64,000 nucleotides of DNA from Methanosarcina flavescens (GTDB lineage Archaea > Halobacteriota > Methanosarcinia > Methanosarcinales > Methanosarcinaceae), in assembly GCF_001304615.2 (NCBI RefSeq), contig NZ_CP032683.1, forward strand, positions 2,232,001-2,296,000, read 5' to 3'. Numbering within the stretch: position 1 is the first letter of the stretch; each line of letters starts with the position of its first letter. Positions 9,827 through 17,937 of the stretch are shown in pieces. The notes beneath the pieces were generated by a model. The model worked only from the letters and a program-made list of their open reading frames with translations, ran no database searches and had not been told where the DNA came from. The position numbers and the translations under genes are program-made.

Positions 9827-10891
9827 ATGACATCATCAGAACGTATGGCAGCGCTTATTTCAGGGCAAAAGCCTGACCGTATTCCGGTAATTCCGTTTGT
9901 AGAGGGATATTCCTCAAATATTACAGGCATATCTCTTGGAGATTTTTATGCTGATGGGGATAAATGTTTTGAGGCGCAGTTTGCATCCATGCGGCTTCAT
10001 GGTTATGAACAGACTCCGATGTATGGATATGCATCCTGTGGAGCATGGGAATTTGGTGGGAAAATCGATTTTCCTTATAGAAAAGGGCAGGGGGCTCCTT
10101 ACGTAACCGAGCATCCTGTGAAAACTATAGAAGACATTGAAAAACTTGAGGTCCCGGATTTTGAAAAAGAATTGCCTGGTGCATATAAAATAGCAGACCG
10201 GGTTGCAGCCAGATGCTTTAAACTCGGAATGCCGGTTACCGTACAGACAGGCAGTAATTTTACTGCTGCCTCGGTTGTTGCAGATACATCTGAATTTTTA
10301 ACATGGCTCATTATGGAACCAAAAACTGTCCATCTTTTACTCGATAAAGTAAGTGATATGTTCATCAACGCTCTAGACTATTTTGCAAATAAATATGGCT
10401 CAGAAAGCCTGCTGCCTTTTGACGGAGGGCCGTCCGAGTCAAATAATATGATTCCTCCGCAGATGTTTGAAGAATTTGCGTACCCATACATGAAAAAAGT
10501 TCATACCCATGCGAAAGAACTGGGAATACATGCTATGCTCATGCACCCATGTGCTAATCAGAACCTGAACCTTCCATATTATAGAAAATTAAGAGAAGAA
10601 CTGAACTGGTCAGGAAAATATTTCTGGCTTTTTGGACCGGAAACTCCTATCAAAGATCAGGTTAAAGCTTTTGGAGAACACGACGTTATCTGCGGTAATA
10701 TCAATCCTACACTATTCCTTACCAGCTCATATGAAGAACTTCTGGAAATATGCAGGCAGAATATCGAAGAAGGTATGAAATCTCCATCAGGGTATATTCT
10801 TTCTCCTGGATGTGAATTCCCTGTAAATGCGCTGCCTGTAAAGCTAATGGCGATGGTAGATGCAGCAGAAAAATACGGCAGATATGAATGA
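9827..10891 (+). CDS. UroD-family protein, probable zinc-dependent corrinoid/CoM methyltransferase relative
   Basis: A 354-residue member of the uroporphyrinogen decarboxylase superfamily, which in methanogens includes the MtaA/MtbA methylcobamide:coenzyme M methyltransferases. The N-terminus (ERMAALISGQKPDRIPVIPF) is typical. The zinc site pattern H-x-C-xn-C of the methyltransferases is present: His240 and Cys242 in LMHPCANQ, and Cys329 in LSPGCEFP. That favours thiol methyl transfer over decarboxylation. No corrinoid protein or substrate methyltransferase lies nearby, so substrate and partner are unknown. A terminator-like hairpin follows, so the gene is probably monocistronic. Confidence 0.85.
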   Translation: MTSSERMAALISGQKPDRIPVIPFVEGYSSNITGISLGDFYADGDKCFEAQFASMRLHGYEQTPMYGYASCGAWEFGGKIDFPYRKGQGAPYVTEHPVKTIEDIEKLEVPDFEKELPGAYKIADRVAARCFKLGMPVTVQTGSNFTAASVVADTSEFLTWLIMEPKTVHLLLDKVSDMFINALDYFANKYGSESLLPFDGGPSESNNMIPPQMFEEFAYPYMKKVHTHAKELGIHAMLMHPCANQNLNLPYYRKLREELNWSGKYFWLFGPETPIKDQVKAFGEHDVICGNINPTLFLTSSYEELLEICRQNIEEGMKSPSGYILSPGCEFPVNALPVKLMAMVDAAEKYGRYE

Positions 10892-11263
10892 TGTACAGGA
10901 TGAATTTAAAGTTCTGCAAAAATCTCGGTCAATCATATTTTATTGAAGAGGATTTGGATAATCCTCTTTTTTTCTGCCATAAAAAAGTAAGGTGCGTTAG
11001 GGATTTGATCTAACCAATAACACTGAATTATTCTCATGGTCAGGTTTCGGTACTGTATGTTCCCTCTTTCAGGGAAAAGCTTCAGTCACTTTATGTTTCT
11101 TTTCTGTTATCTCAGCGTGGAGATTTTCATTTTTCTCAAGACCTTTTATTTTAGAAGAGTTCGTCTTATCTTTTGCTGATGATGTTTCTAGTTTCTACCT
11201 CCAATATTGGTTTAATCATATAAATAAGAACTTTTAAGCCCTTCTACGCCTTTATTACCTGAT
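10892..11263. other. Intergenic region downstream of the UroD-family gene
   Basis: Contains the terminator at 10947-10973 and the promoter of the DUF421 gene (AT box around 11218-11228). A short charged minus-strand frame at about 11069-11193 has a GGAGGT upstream but no usable start codon; see rejected items. Confidence 0.4.
10947..10973 (+). terminator. Hairpin plus T-tract terminator
   Basis: Perfect 8-bp stem (AGAGGATT, 5-base loop, AATCCTCT) running into a T-rich tract, 56 bases after the stop of the UroD-family gene. It resembles an intrinsic terminator; in archaea the T-tract itself is usually the active signal. Confidence 0.65.
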
Positions 11264-11980
11264 ATGGCAGAATCTTCCATAGAGGTCTTCGAAATAACAA
11301 GGATTCTTATAGCCGATGCTCCCTGGCATTTCCTGCTTGAAATAATTGTCAGGTCAGCTTTCATGTTTATTTTTGCACTTATCTTTATGCGCTTTTTAGG
11401 AAGAAGGGCAATCCATCAGCTAACTTCTTTTGACCTTCTGCTTATTATTGCGCTTGGGTCAGCTATGGGAGACCCTATGATTTATCCTGATGTTGCTATT
11501 TTATGGTCGGTTTTCGGAATTGCAACCATTATGGTATTTTACAGAGTACAGAACGCTCTGGCGAATAAATACTCCTGGTATGAAGATTTGACTGAAGGCA
11601 GTCCTGTAAAGATAATAAGTAATGGGATTCTTGATTCGAAGGAACTTGAGAAACATACCCCAACACAAGATGATATTTTCCTTTTATTGAGAAATGACGG
11701 GATCCGGAATCTGGGAGAAGTTGAAGCTGCTTATCTTGAGAGAGATGGAAGCCTGAGTGTGTTCAAGTACAGACCCGGGAAAGAAAAACCAGGTCTGCCG
11801 ACAATCTCCGAAGATATGATTGACGAATGGAAGCCTCACAAAGCAGGTACGAAAGTCGAAATTTCAGGCTATCACTCCTGCTACAAAACGGGCGAGACTA
11901 TCTGGCTGGAAAAGGGCGATATCTTTCCCGACTGCGAAGGCGAGATCTGGGTATTGTCTGAAGAAATACAAAATTTTTGA
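11264..11980 (+). CDS. DUF421 (YetF/YcaP-type) membrane protein
   Basis: A 238-residue protein with three N-terminal membrane helices (roughly residues 24-43, 50-68 and 74-92) followed by a cytoplasmic domain. The RFLGRRAIHQLTSFDLLLII segment after the first helix is the diagnostic DUF421 motif (normally G-R/K-R-x-L-x-x-L-T-x-x-D). The family is widespread, tied in bacteria to spore or membrane physiology, but has no agreed biochemical role. It stands alone between the UroD-family gene and the hemerythrin genes. Confidence 0.85.
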   Translation: MAESSIEVFEITRILIADAPWHFLLEIIVRSAFMFIFALIFMRFLGRRAIHQLTSFDLLLIIALGSAMGDPMIYPDVAILWSVFGIATIMVFYRVQNALANKYSWYEDLTEGSPVKIISNGILDSKELEKHTPTQDDIFLLLRNDGIRNLGEVEAAYLERDGSLSVFKYRPGKEKPGLPTISEDMIDEWKPHKAGTKVEISGYHSCYKTGETIWLEKGDIFPDCEGEIWVLSEEIQNF

Positions 11981-12151
11981 ACCACCTGCTTTTTTCAATA
12001 TCTACTTTTTTCAATAAATTCTATGAAAGTGATAAAATAGAATAAATCCATGCTTTTGGCGCTACTTTTTTTATAAATTAGATTCTGTGGTTATGTATTT
12101 ATATTTTTGAAAAAATAACACTTTGTTATACCTCGAACGAGGGGGGGAAGT

Positions 12152-12592
12152 ATGGAAACAATTTATGATATACTAAAAGCAGAACACAGGCAAGTAGCTG
12201 ACCTTACACAGCAGGCAATGCGTGATAGCTCAAAGGAGAGTTTCCTCAAGATAAAGGCGAAACTCGATCCTCATATAATGGGAGAAGAAAAGCTTTTCTA
12301 TCCACTGCTTGAGCAGAAATCGGAATTACGTGAGCTTGTCAATCATGCCTATGAAGAGCATAAAGAAATAAGGTCCGTATTGTCAGAACTGGAAAGCATG
12401 GATCCAAGCAGTTCGAATTGGGTTTCCAAGCTCAAGGAACTGGATGAGACTGTAAGTCACCACGTAGAAGAGGAAGAAAATAAGGTATTTCCAGAGGCTC
12501 AGAGAGTAATGAGTGAAGACAAAGCACAACAGATATCTCAGCAGTATCTTGATTTCTCAAAGACTTTTAAACAGCAACATCCCATGCCTTAA
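12152..12592 (+). CDS. Hemerythrin HHE-domain protein, copy 1
   Basis: A 146-residue four-helix-bundle protein with the expected His/Glu ligands for a di-iron site: EHRQVADL near the start, GEEKLFYP, EEHKEIR and HHVEEEENKVFPEA. Such proteins bind oxygen or nitric oxide, or sense or store iron; in an anaerobe protection from oxygen is plausible. A G-rich tract (GGGGGGGAAG) gives a strong ribosome binding site. The gene is closely related to the copy at 13207 and to a decayed fragment between them, so this is a local duplication array. Confidence 0.88.
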   Translation: METIYDILKAEHRQVADLTQQAMRDSSKESFLKIKAKLDPHIMGEEKLFYPLLEQKSELRELVNHAYEEHKEIRSVLSELESMDPSSSNWVSKLKELDETVSHHVEEEENKVFPEAQRVMSEDKAQQISQQYLDFSKTFKQQHPMP

Positions 12593-12619
12593 AAACTAAA
12601 AAGTAAACGAAAAAGAGAT

Positions 12620-12746
12620 TGCCGGTGTCCAGAAACGTTCTGGAACAGCAGAAGGACAGCAGAAGGCAGAAGAGCTTTCCCAGAAATACCTTGAGTTTAA
12701 AAACAGCTACAGGGGTAAGATAGGAGCTGGGGAGTCCCTGGCATAA
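12620..12746 (+). pseudogene. Decayed 3' end of a third hemerythrin gene
   Basis: Two overlapping frames reproduce the tail of the neighbouring hemerythrins. The first part reads NVLEQQ, matching RNVLSQQ of copy 2; after a frame change the rest reads AEELSQKYLEFKNSY then RGKIGAGESLA and a TAA, matching AEELAEQYVEFKRSY and the MNRVEAGELPV end of copy 2. No start or upstream helices remain. It is a relic of a deleted tandem copy. Confidence 0.75.
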
Positions 12747-12790
12747 CAAAAGTCCGGAGATTATTAGTAATCTGTTGATTTTAATCAGCC

Positions 12791-12827
12791 AGAGGATATT
12801 TCCCCCTGATCCTCTCCCTTTATTTTT
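12791..12827 (+). terminator. Possible hairpin terminator after hemerythrin relic
   Basis: AGAGGAT and ATCCTCT (7-bp stem, 11-base loop) followed by CCC and a T-rich run. Weaker than the other hairpins in this region. Confidence 0.4.
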
Positions 12828-13010
12828 GTATAATTACTAATTATTTTGCCATTAACTATCTTAGAGTTTTCTTAATCCCTTCTATTTCATATTGTAAGAT
12901 AACGATTATCTTACACACTGCTTAAGCATTCCTGGAAATCTTATTTCCTTCCAATACATAAAAATGGAAATTTTAAGAGAAATCTCATAAATTATTACTA
13001 TTGTTGTTAC

Positions 13011-13150
13011 TACTTATATAAATTAGATATACAGTCTATTACTTATATAACTGGATATGTAGATTGTTACTTATATAATCGGATAAGCATATTATTAGTT
13101 ATATAATTGGATATATTGGCTACTATTTATATAAATTGGATACATAGGTT
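13011..13150 (+). repeat. Five 28-bp tandem repeats with TATA-like cores
   Basis: Units start at 13011, 13039, 13067, 13095 and 13123, each exactly 28 bases, with a partial sixth at 13151. The consensus is roughly TTACTTATATAATTGGATAT followed by eight variable bases. Each unit carries an archaeal TATA-like core. The array ends about 55 bases before the ATG of hemerythrin copy 2. Confidence 0.85.
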
Positions 13151-13206
13151 ACTTATTTATACGGTTGCTTGACTAACTTCCTTATACTAAAAAGAGGGGG
13201 AAATTT

Positions 13207-13659
13207 ATGGAAACGATTTATGACATCCTGAAAGAGGAACATGACCAGTTGGCTGATCTTCTCCAGCAAGCAGTGGCTGATAGTTCAAAAGTGTCTTTTC
13301 TTAAAATAAGGATTAGGGCTGAGCCTCATATGATAGGGGAAGAAAAATTCTTTTATCCAAGGCTTGAAGAGACAGAAGAATTACGTGACCTTATTGCTGA
13401 AGCCTATAAGGAACACAATGAGGCAAAAGCCCTGATCTCTGAGATGGAAGTTATGGAAGAAAGGGATGAAAGTTGGACTTCTAAACTCAGTGAACTAAAA
13501 CAAAGTATAGACCATCATGTAAAAGAAGAGGAAAATAAAGTGTTTGAAAGAGCTCGAAATGTCCTGAGCCAGCAGGAGGCAGAAGAACTCGCTGAACAGT
13601 ATGTTGAGTTCAAAAGGAGTTACATGAACAGGGTAGAAGCCGGGGAACTTCCGGTATAA
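13207..13659 (+). CDS. Hemerythrin HHE-domain protein, copy 2
   Basis: A 150-residue paralogue of the protein at 12152, sharing METIYDIL, GEEKFFYP, KEHNEAK and HHVKEEENKVFE, so all predicted iron ligands are kept. It diverges more towards the C-terminus (VEFKRSYMNRVEAGELPV). GAGGGGG lies before the ATG. The unusual array of 28-bp repeats with TATA-like cores lies just upstream, so its transcription may differ from copy 1. A good hairpin terminator follows. Confidence 0.88.
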   Translation: METIYDILKEEHDQLADLLQQAVADSSKVSFLKIRIRAEPHMIGEEKFFYPRLEETEELRDLIAEAYKEHNEAKALISEMEVMEERDESWTSKLSELKQSIDHHVKEEENKVFERARNVLSQQEAEELAEQYVEFKRSYMNRVEAGELPV

Positions 13660-13684
13660 AAGATAAAATATAAGTTGGACCTTA

Positions 13685-13716
13685 GGGCTGATTTTTTCTT
13701 TAATCAGTCCTTTTTA
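13685..13716 (+). terminator. Hairpin plus T-tract terminator
   Basis: GGGCTGATT and AATCAGTCC form a 9-bp stem (one G-U pair) with an 8-base loop, followed by TTTTT, 25 bases after the stop of hemerythrin copy 2. Confidence 0.65.
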
Positions 13717-13767
13717 CTTTTATATCACTTTTCTTTACATTATGTGAATTAGTCTGATTTTACAATT

Positions 13768-13854
13768 AATATGCCATTTATTAACCCAATTCTTTCAATG
13801 TGCCATTTACCAACCCAGGTGTTTCAATACGCTGTTTATTAACCCAGGTCTTTC
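13768..13854 (+). repeat. Three 29-bp tandem repeats
   Basis: Units start at 13768, 13797 and 13826, each exactly 29 bases; the shared core is GCCATTTATTAACCCAGGT followed by TTTC. A partial fourth follows. They lie in the 556-base spacer between hemerythrin copy 2 and the AbrB-PhoU gene; the rest of that spacer (13855-14215) shows only AT-rich promoter-like sequence. Confidence 0.8.
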
Positions 13855-14215
13855 CAGATGGCTTTTTATACTCTTTTCCATCTTTTCATTTTTTATCAAA
13901 ACTAATTAGTTCTCACCAGTTTACCTGTAGATTAACAACCGGACTATGTACATGGTCTCTTATACTAGTTAAAAAAGAGTTTTCAAGGAAAAAATGCTTT
14001 CTCATAAATCAGTTTTGTGCCTGACTCTGTATCGGATTTTCAATGAAAGTCTATGTTTTTCTGTGATTGAATGATGGTCCTATATATGGTAATTAGACAA
14101 GATTATCAGATTTTATTTCTTACTTTAACGTCCTATTTTCAGGATACCTTTATATATTACTTTCCTCTATATAGTTTCTTCAAGATTAATTAGAATACCC
14201 TCAGGGGGTTTACTT

Positions 14216-15220
14216 ATTACCAAGGATAAAAGAAAAGTTCAGTTTACCGGAAATTCTACTTATATTGTGTCTCTCCCCATAAAATGGGTCCGGGATATAG
14301 GGCTTGAGGCCGGGGACACCCTTACTCTTACACCCATGCCCAATAGAACCCTGCTTGTTTCTCCCAGCGCGGTCTCAAAGGAAAATTCAGCTCTTAAGGC
14401 TACAATCGATTATGTTCACTCAGACAGTGCAGAAAATAATCTCAGGATTCTTATTTCTCATTATCTTGTGGGCTATGACGTCATCAGGCTGACTACAAAA
14501 AAGGGATTCAGTGCCTATGATCGCAAGTTTATCAAAGATTCCGTGCGCCAGAAACTAATAGGGCTTGAGCTTGTGGAAGAATCCCGGAATGAGCTGGTCT
14601 TCCAGTGCCTTCTCAACTACAATGACCTCCCTCTTAGCCGGGTAATTAAAAACATGTATGGGCTTGTACTTTCCATGCTTGAAGACTCCATGTCTGCTCT
14701 CAGGGATCACAATGTCGAGATTGCCGAGGATGTCGTCCAGAGGGATGACGATGTGGACCGCTTTTATCTTCTTTCCGTCCGCCAGCTTAAGGCTTCAATC
14801 GATGATATCGAACTTTCTGAAAAGATAGGAATCAGGCATCCCAGAGAATGCCTGGGATACAGGCTTATTACAAAATGCATTGAGCGTGTAGGAGACCATG
14901 CAGTCAGGATCTCCAAGAACGTCCTTAAAATGGACTCCGGGGTCAGTGCAGATGACCCGATCTTCCAGATGGCTGATCTCTCCCGCAAAGTTTTCGAGAG
15001 TTCGATAGGCTCAATGACTGAAGAAGATCCGCAGGCTATTAATAATATTGTTGTAGAAGCTAAAAAAGTCTCCCAGTTCGGGGTTTCTCTGGAGCCGCAA
15101 GATTGCGATGGTTCAGGCAATATCGAACTTAGCATGATCCTGGAGAGTCTCAGGCGTGTTTCGGAATACAGTGCTGATATTGCTGAAGTTGCAATCAATA
15201 TGAATATTAGACAGGCTTGA
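14216..15220 (+). CDS. AbrB-PhoU fusion: phosphate uptake regulator, archaeal type
   Basis: A 334-residue regulator with an N-terminal SpoVT/AbrB swapped-hairpin DNA-binding domain (RKVQFTGNSTYIVSLPIKWV, residues about 5-24) and two PhoU helical bundles (ERVGDHAVRISKNVLK in the second). The first standard start in frame, GTG at 14267, would cut the AbrB domain in half. The frame stays open upstream to an ATT at 14216 that sits 7 bases after a GGGGG tract, giving a complete AbrB domain; ATT is therefore proposed as the start. Fusions of this kind are presumed to sense phosphate status through the Pst transporter, encoded here at 36.7-40.8 kb. Monocistronic. Confidence 0.8.
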   Translation: MTKDKRKVQFTGNSTYIVSLPIKWVRDIGLEAGDTLTLTPMPNRTLLVSPSAVSKENSALKATIDYVHSDSAENNLRILISHYLVGYDVIRLTTKKGFSAYDRKFIKDSVRQKLIGLELVEESRNELVFQCLLNYNDLPLSRVIKNMYGLVLSMLEDSMSALRDHNVEIAEDVVQRDDDVDRFYLLSVRQLKASIDDIELSEKIGIRHPRECLGYRLITKCIERVGDHAVRISKNVLKMDSGVSADDPIFQMADLSRKVFESSIGSMTEEDPQAINNIVVEAKKVSQFGVSLEPQDCDGSGNIELSMILESLRRVSEYSADIAEVAINMNIRQA

Positions 15221-15530
15221 GCCTGAAGTTACGTATTGAGATCAAATATAATCAGAGATTTACATGGGAGTTGCAATTACATTGCAACAACCCGCTGTCC
15301 TTTTCGCCCACTTCTTTCGTTCAAAAGGACTAATTTATAATAGTCATCACTCAAGAGGACTACTTCGGAAGTTATTAGCACGAGCTGAGCCGAGTGGGCC
15401 AGTCAAGTGAAATGTCTCTATATAGGCTGGCTGAGGCGCTTAACTTATATTGATTTCAAGCGTTTTCGGGATCAAAGGAGATGTTTCTTAGGCCATAAGG
15501 ATAGTGCTTTTTTCCTTGATTCTCTCTTTT
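15221..15530. other. Intergenic region between convergent genes
   Basis: 310 bases between the AbrB-PhoU gene and the end of the minus-strand ABC-2 permease gene. I looked for a tRNA in the GC-richer part (15380-15450) but found no T-arm or acceptor pairing. Nothing else recognised. Confidence 0.4.
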
Positions 15531-16256
15531 TCACACAACTGCCTTTCTGAACTGATACGTTCCAAGAAGCACCATAATCCCGGCTCCTATAGCAAGGCCG
15601 ATGATCCCGTTAACAGGTATTCCTCCTTCAAACAGCATTCTTGCACTGTCGATTGCATAGCTCACCGGATTAAGCTTTGCCAGTGTCCTCAACCAGGCAG
15701 GCATAACTTCGTAGGGCATAAGTGCGCTACTCGTGAAAAACAGGGGCATGCTGATCATGCTGTTCGCGGCTGCGTAACTATCATGGTCACTCAGATAGAG
15801 TCCTATCATGGTTGAGAAGGCAGAGAATAAGACCGAAAACAGGAACAGTGTTAGATATATCAGAACTATATGTATAGGGTTCAATATCCTTACTCCAAGA
15901 AACGTAGCTATCAAAAGGATCACGGTCGCCTGAAGTAATCCTCTTACGCTGATAAAGAGGATTTTTCCGTACAGCATACTTTCTCTCGGGGAAGGCATTG
16001 CAAGGAATTTATTCAAAAAACCCAGTATTTTATCGAAAATCATAAGCGATCCTCCCTGAAGGGAAGAAAAAAGGGTTGTCATAACAAGGATGCCAGGAGT
16101 GATAAATTGAAGATAATTATCAGTAAATTTTGTGGGCAGGGCAAGCCCAACAAATACAAGCCAGGCTGCAGGCATTACAAGCGACGAAATAACAGTTACT
16201 CTTCCTCTCAACCATTTTACAAAATCCCTTTCAAAATAGTAGTATATTGCTCTCAT
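15531..16256 (-). CDS. ABC-2 type permease (DrrB-like)
   Basis: A 241-residue membrane protein with about six helices of the ABC-2 class. It has the typical N-terminal YFERDFVKWLRGR, a long central hydrophobic block, and the LNPVSYAIDSAR motif before the last helix. Its ATG overlaps the TAA of the ATPase gene (TAATG), so the two are coupled and form one exporter. It is the last gene of the long minus-strand operon containing ECF transporter and chelatase genes. The exported compound is unknown. Confidence 0.88.
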   Translation of the reverse strand: MRAIYYYFERDFVKWLRGRVTVISSLVMPAAWLVFVGLALPTKFTDNYLQFITPGILVMTTLFSSLQGGSLMIFDKILGFLNKFLAMPSPRESMLYGKILFISVRGLLQATVILLIATFLGVRILNPIHIVLIYLTLFLFSVLFSAFSTMIGLYLSDHDSYAAANSMISMPLFFTSSALMPYEVMPAWLRTLAKLNPVSYAIDSARMLFEGGIPVNGIIGLAIGAGIMVLLGTYQFRKAVV

Positions 16257-17023
16257 TATCTCCGCCTCAGAAGATTCCTGAACTGTGTGGAATTAAACCC
16301 TGCCTGCTCCTCAGGAGTTTTGACTTTCTCTAGAAAAACGTCATTGAGAGAAGCATTTTCTCCTGCTGAGCTTACAAGATTCTCAGGAGATCCGATAGCT
16401 GTTATCCTTCCTTTGTCAATAATAGCAACCCGGTTACAGTATTTTTCTGCTTCTTCCAAGTAATGTGTTGTCATGAAAATAGTCATTCCTTCGGCTTTCA
16501 GCATCTTAATGTGTTCCCAGATCTTTTTTCTGCCGCCTACGTCCAGACCAAGGGTGGGCTCGTCAAGAAACAGGACTTCAGGCTCATGCACAAGCGCCTG
16601 GGCAAGTTCAAGGCGCCGCCTCATTCCTCCAGAGTATTTTGCCACAAGATCATCTGCGCGGTCCGAAAGCCCCATCATTTCGATCACTTCGTCTACTTTT
16701 GAATTCCTATCAAGAATTCCGTAAAGTTTTGCATAAAGCATCACATTTTCCCTACCTGTCAGCTTTCTGTCCACTGCCATATCCTGGGGAACATAGCTTA
16801 TTTTTGACCTCACCTTCTTTGAATCCTTAACAATATCATACCCGCAGACCTTTGCGGTGCCACTGCTCGGTCTTAGCAGGGTTGTAAGCATCATGACTGT
16901 CGTACTCTTGCCTGCCCCATTGGGACCCAGAAGTCCAAATATCTCATTCCCAACATCCAGATTCAGGTTATCTACAGCAAGCAGGTTCCCGAAGGATCGG
17001 GATAATTTTTTAATCTCTATCAC
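16256..17023 (-). CDS. ABC transporter ATPase (DrrA-like), partner of the ABC-2 permease
   Basis: A 255-residue ATPase with Walker A GPNGAGKST, signature YSGGMRRRLELA, Walker B VLFLDEPTLGLD and the H-loop MTTHYLEEAE. These sequences are closest to drug or lipid exporters of the DrrA type. Its start overlaps the end of the EcfT gene by four bases and its end overlaps the permease start, tying the exporter to the ECF importer in one transcript. Confidence 0.92.
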   Translation of the reverse strand: MIEIKKLSRSFGNLLAVDNLNLDVGNEIFGLLGPNGAGKSTTVMMLTTLLRPSSGTAKVCGYDIVKDSKKVRSKISYVPQDMAVDRKLTGRENVMLYAKLYGILDRNSKVDEVIEMMGLSDRADDLVAKYSGGMRRRLELAQALVHEPEVLFLDEPTLGLDVGGRKKIWEHIKMLKAEGMTIFMTTHYLEEAEKYCNRVAIIDKGRITAIGSPENLVSSAGENASLNDVFLEKVKTPEEQAGFNSTQFRNLLRRR

Positions 17024-17913
17024 AGGTATCCCCTGGCGATTGCATAAACAGGTCTTAAGCCTGAATTGTAATAAATTCCACTTGTATACATGTTGTAAAG
17101 AAACTTTATTATCACAATACTTAATGCTGCAAAAATGCAGAACATAACCACTGCTCTGTCAAATTCCGAAAATTCCAGTTTTTTGAGGTATGTCCTTTCT
17201 GTATTAGCCCGAAAAGCTCTGCTCTGGATGGAAACAGCAAGCGTACCTGTCCTCCTTACACAGTTTGACAGGGTAGGGGTCAGTATATTGAGCGATGTTT
17301 TGATAATTCCTGATCCAAACTTTTTAGGACTAAAACCCCTGAGCCTCTGGACTGTTATTACAGTGGTCACTTCGGTGATTATTATCGGAAGGAACCTGAC
17401 TGCTGTTACCACCATAAAAGCCACGCTATAAGGGACACTGAGTCCTACAAGGCCGTTTAACATATCTCTTGAATCCGTAGTCCAGCATATCAGTAGTCCA
17501 AGGGACATGATTGAAGCAGATCTCAAACCCTGAATTGCGCCGTGCTGAAGCCCTTCTGCATATACGAACAGTCCTCCATTTGTCATCCATCCCAGTACCG
17601 GAAAATCAGGGCTGATTATGGTAAAAATTACAGTCCTCGGAAGCTGGGAATAAAACAGGGCCTGGGAATAGACGGTTCCCCAGATTAAAAGTATGAGCAA
17701 TATTGCAAGGGTTTTGAGTTTTATTGCAGGCATCCTTGCGAGTGCAAAACCGGAAAGTACGATCAGAAACAGCAAAAACATGGTCTCAGGATTGTCAAGT
17801 GTTACTGCTACAAAAGCAACTGATATCAGAATCAGGATCTTTGCCCTGGGATCCATCCTGTGAATTATAGTGTCTTTAACTGTTGGCTCTGCAATTGATC
17901 TGACTCCTATCAT
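17020..17913 (-). CDS. Energy-coupling factor transporter membrane subunit EcfT (CbiQ family)
   Basis: A 297-residue integral membrane protein beginning with the CbiQ-family pattern DTIIHRMDPRAKILILISV. It carries several hydrophobic segments, and the coupling-helix region SIQSRAFRANTERTYLKKLEF corresponds to the Ala-Arg-x motif region that contacts the ATPases. EcfT links the substrate component to the paired ATPases. It lies 24 bases after the double EcfA gene. The cluster gives it a dedicated module, in contrast to shared-module ECF systems. Confidence 0.9.
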   Translation of the reverse strand: MIGVRSIAEPTVKDTIIHRMDPRAKILILISVAFVAVTLDNPETMFLLFLIVLSGFALARMPAIKLKTLAILLILLIWGTVYSQALFYSQLPRTVIFTIISPDFPVLGWMTNGGLFVYAEGLQHGAIQGLRSASIMSLGLLICWTTDSRDMLNGLVGLSVPYSVAFMVVTAVRFLPIIITEVTTVITVQRLRGFSPKKFGSGIIKTSLNILTPTLSNCVRRTGTLAVSIQSRAFRANTERTYLKKLEFSEFDRAVVMFCIFAALSIVIIKFLYNMYTSGIYYNSGLRPVYAIARGYL

Positions 17914-17937
17914 ATTATCACTTCAGCCACCTGTTCT

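Noticed and set aside
11069-11193. Charged 41-codon minus-strand frame with GGAGGT upstream
   Set aside because: No ATG, GTG or TTG occurs until its last few codons and a TAG closes it right after the binding site; kept only as a possible dead small gene.
13011-13854. CRISPR array suggested by regularly spaced repeats
   Set aside because: Units are imperfect and adjoin each other without unique spacers, and no cas genes are present.
15380-15450. GC-richer stretch with tRNA-like AGCCGAGTGG
   Set aside because: No acceptor-stem pairing and no T-loop sequence.
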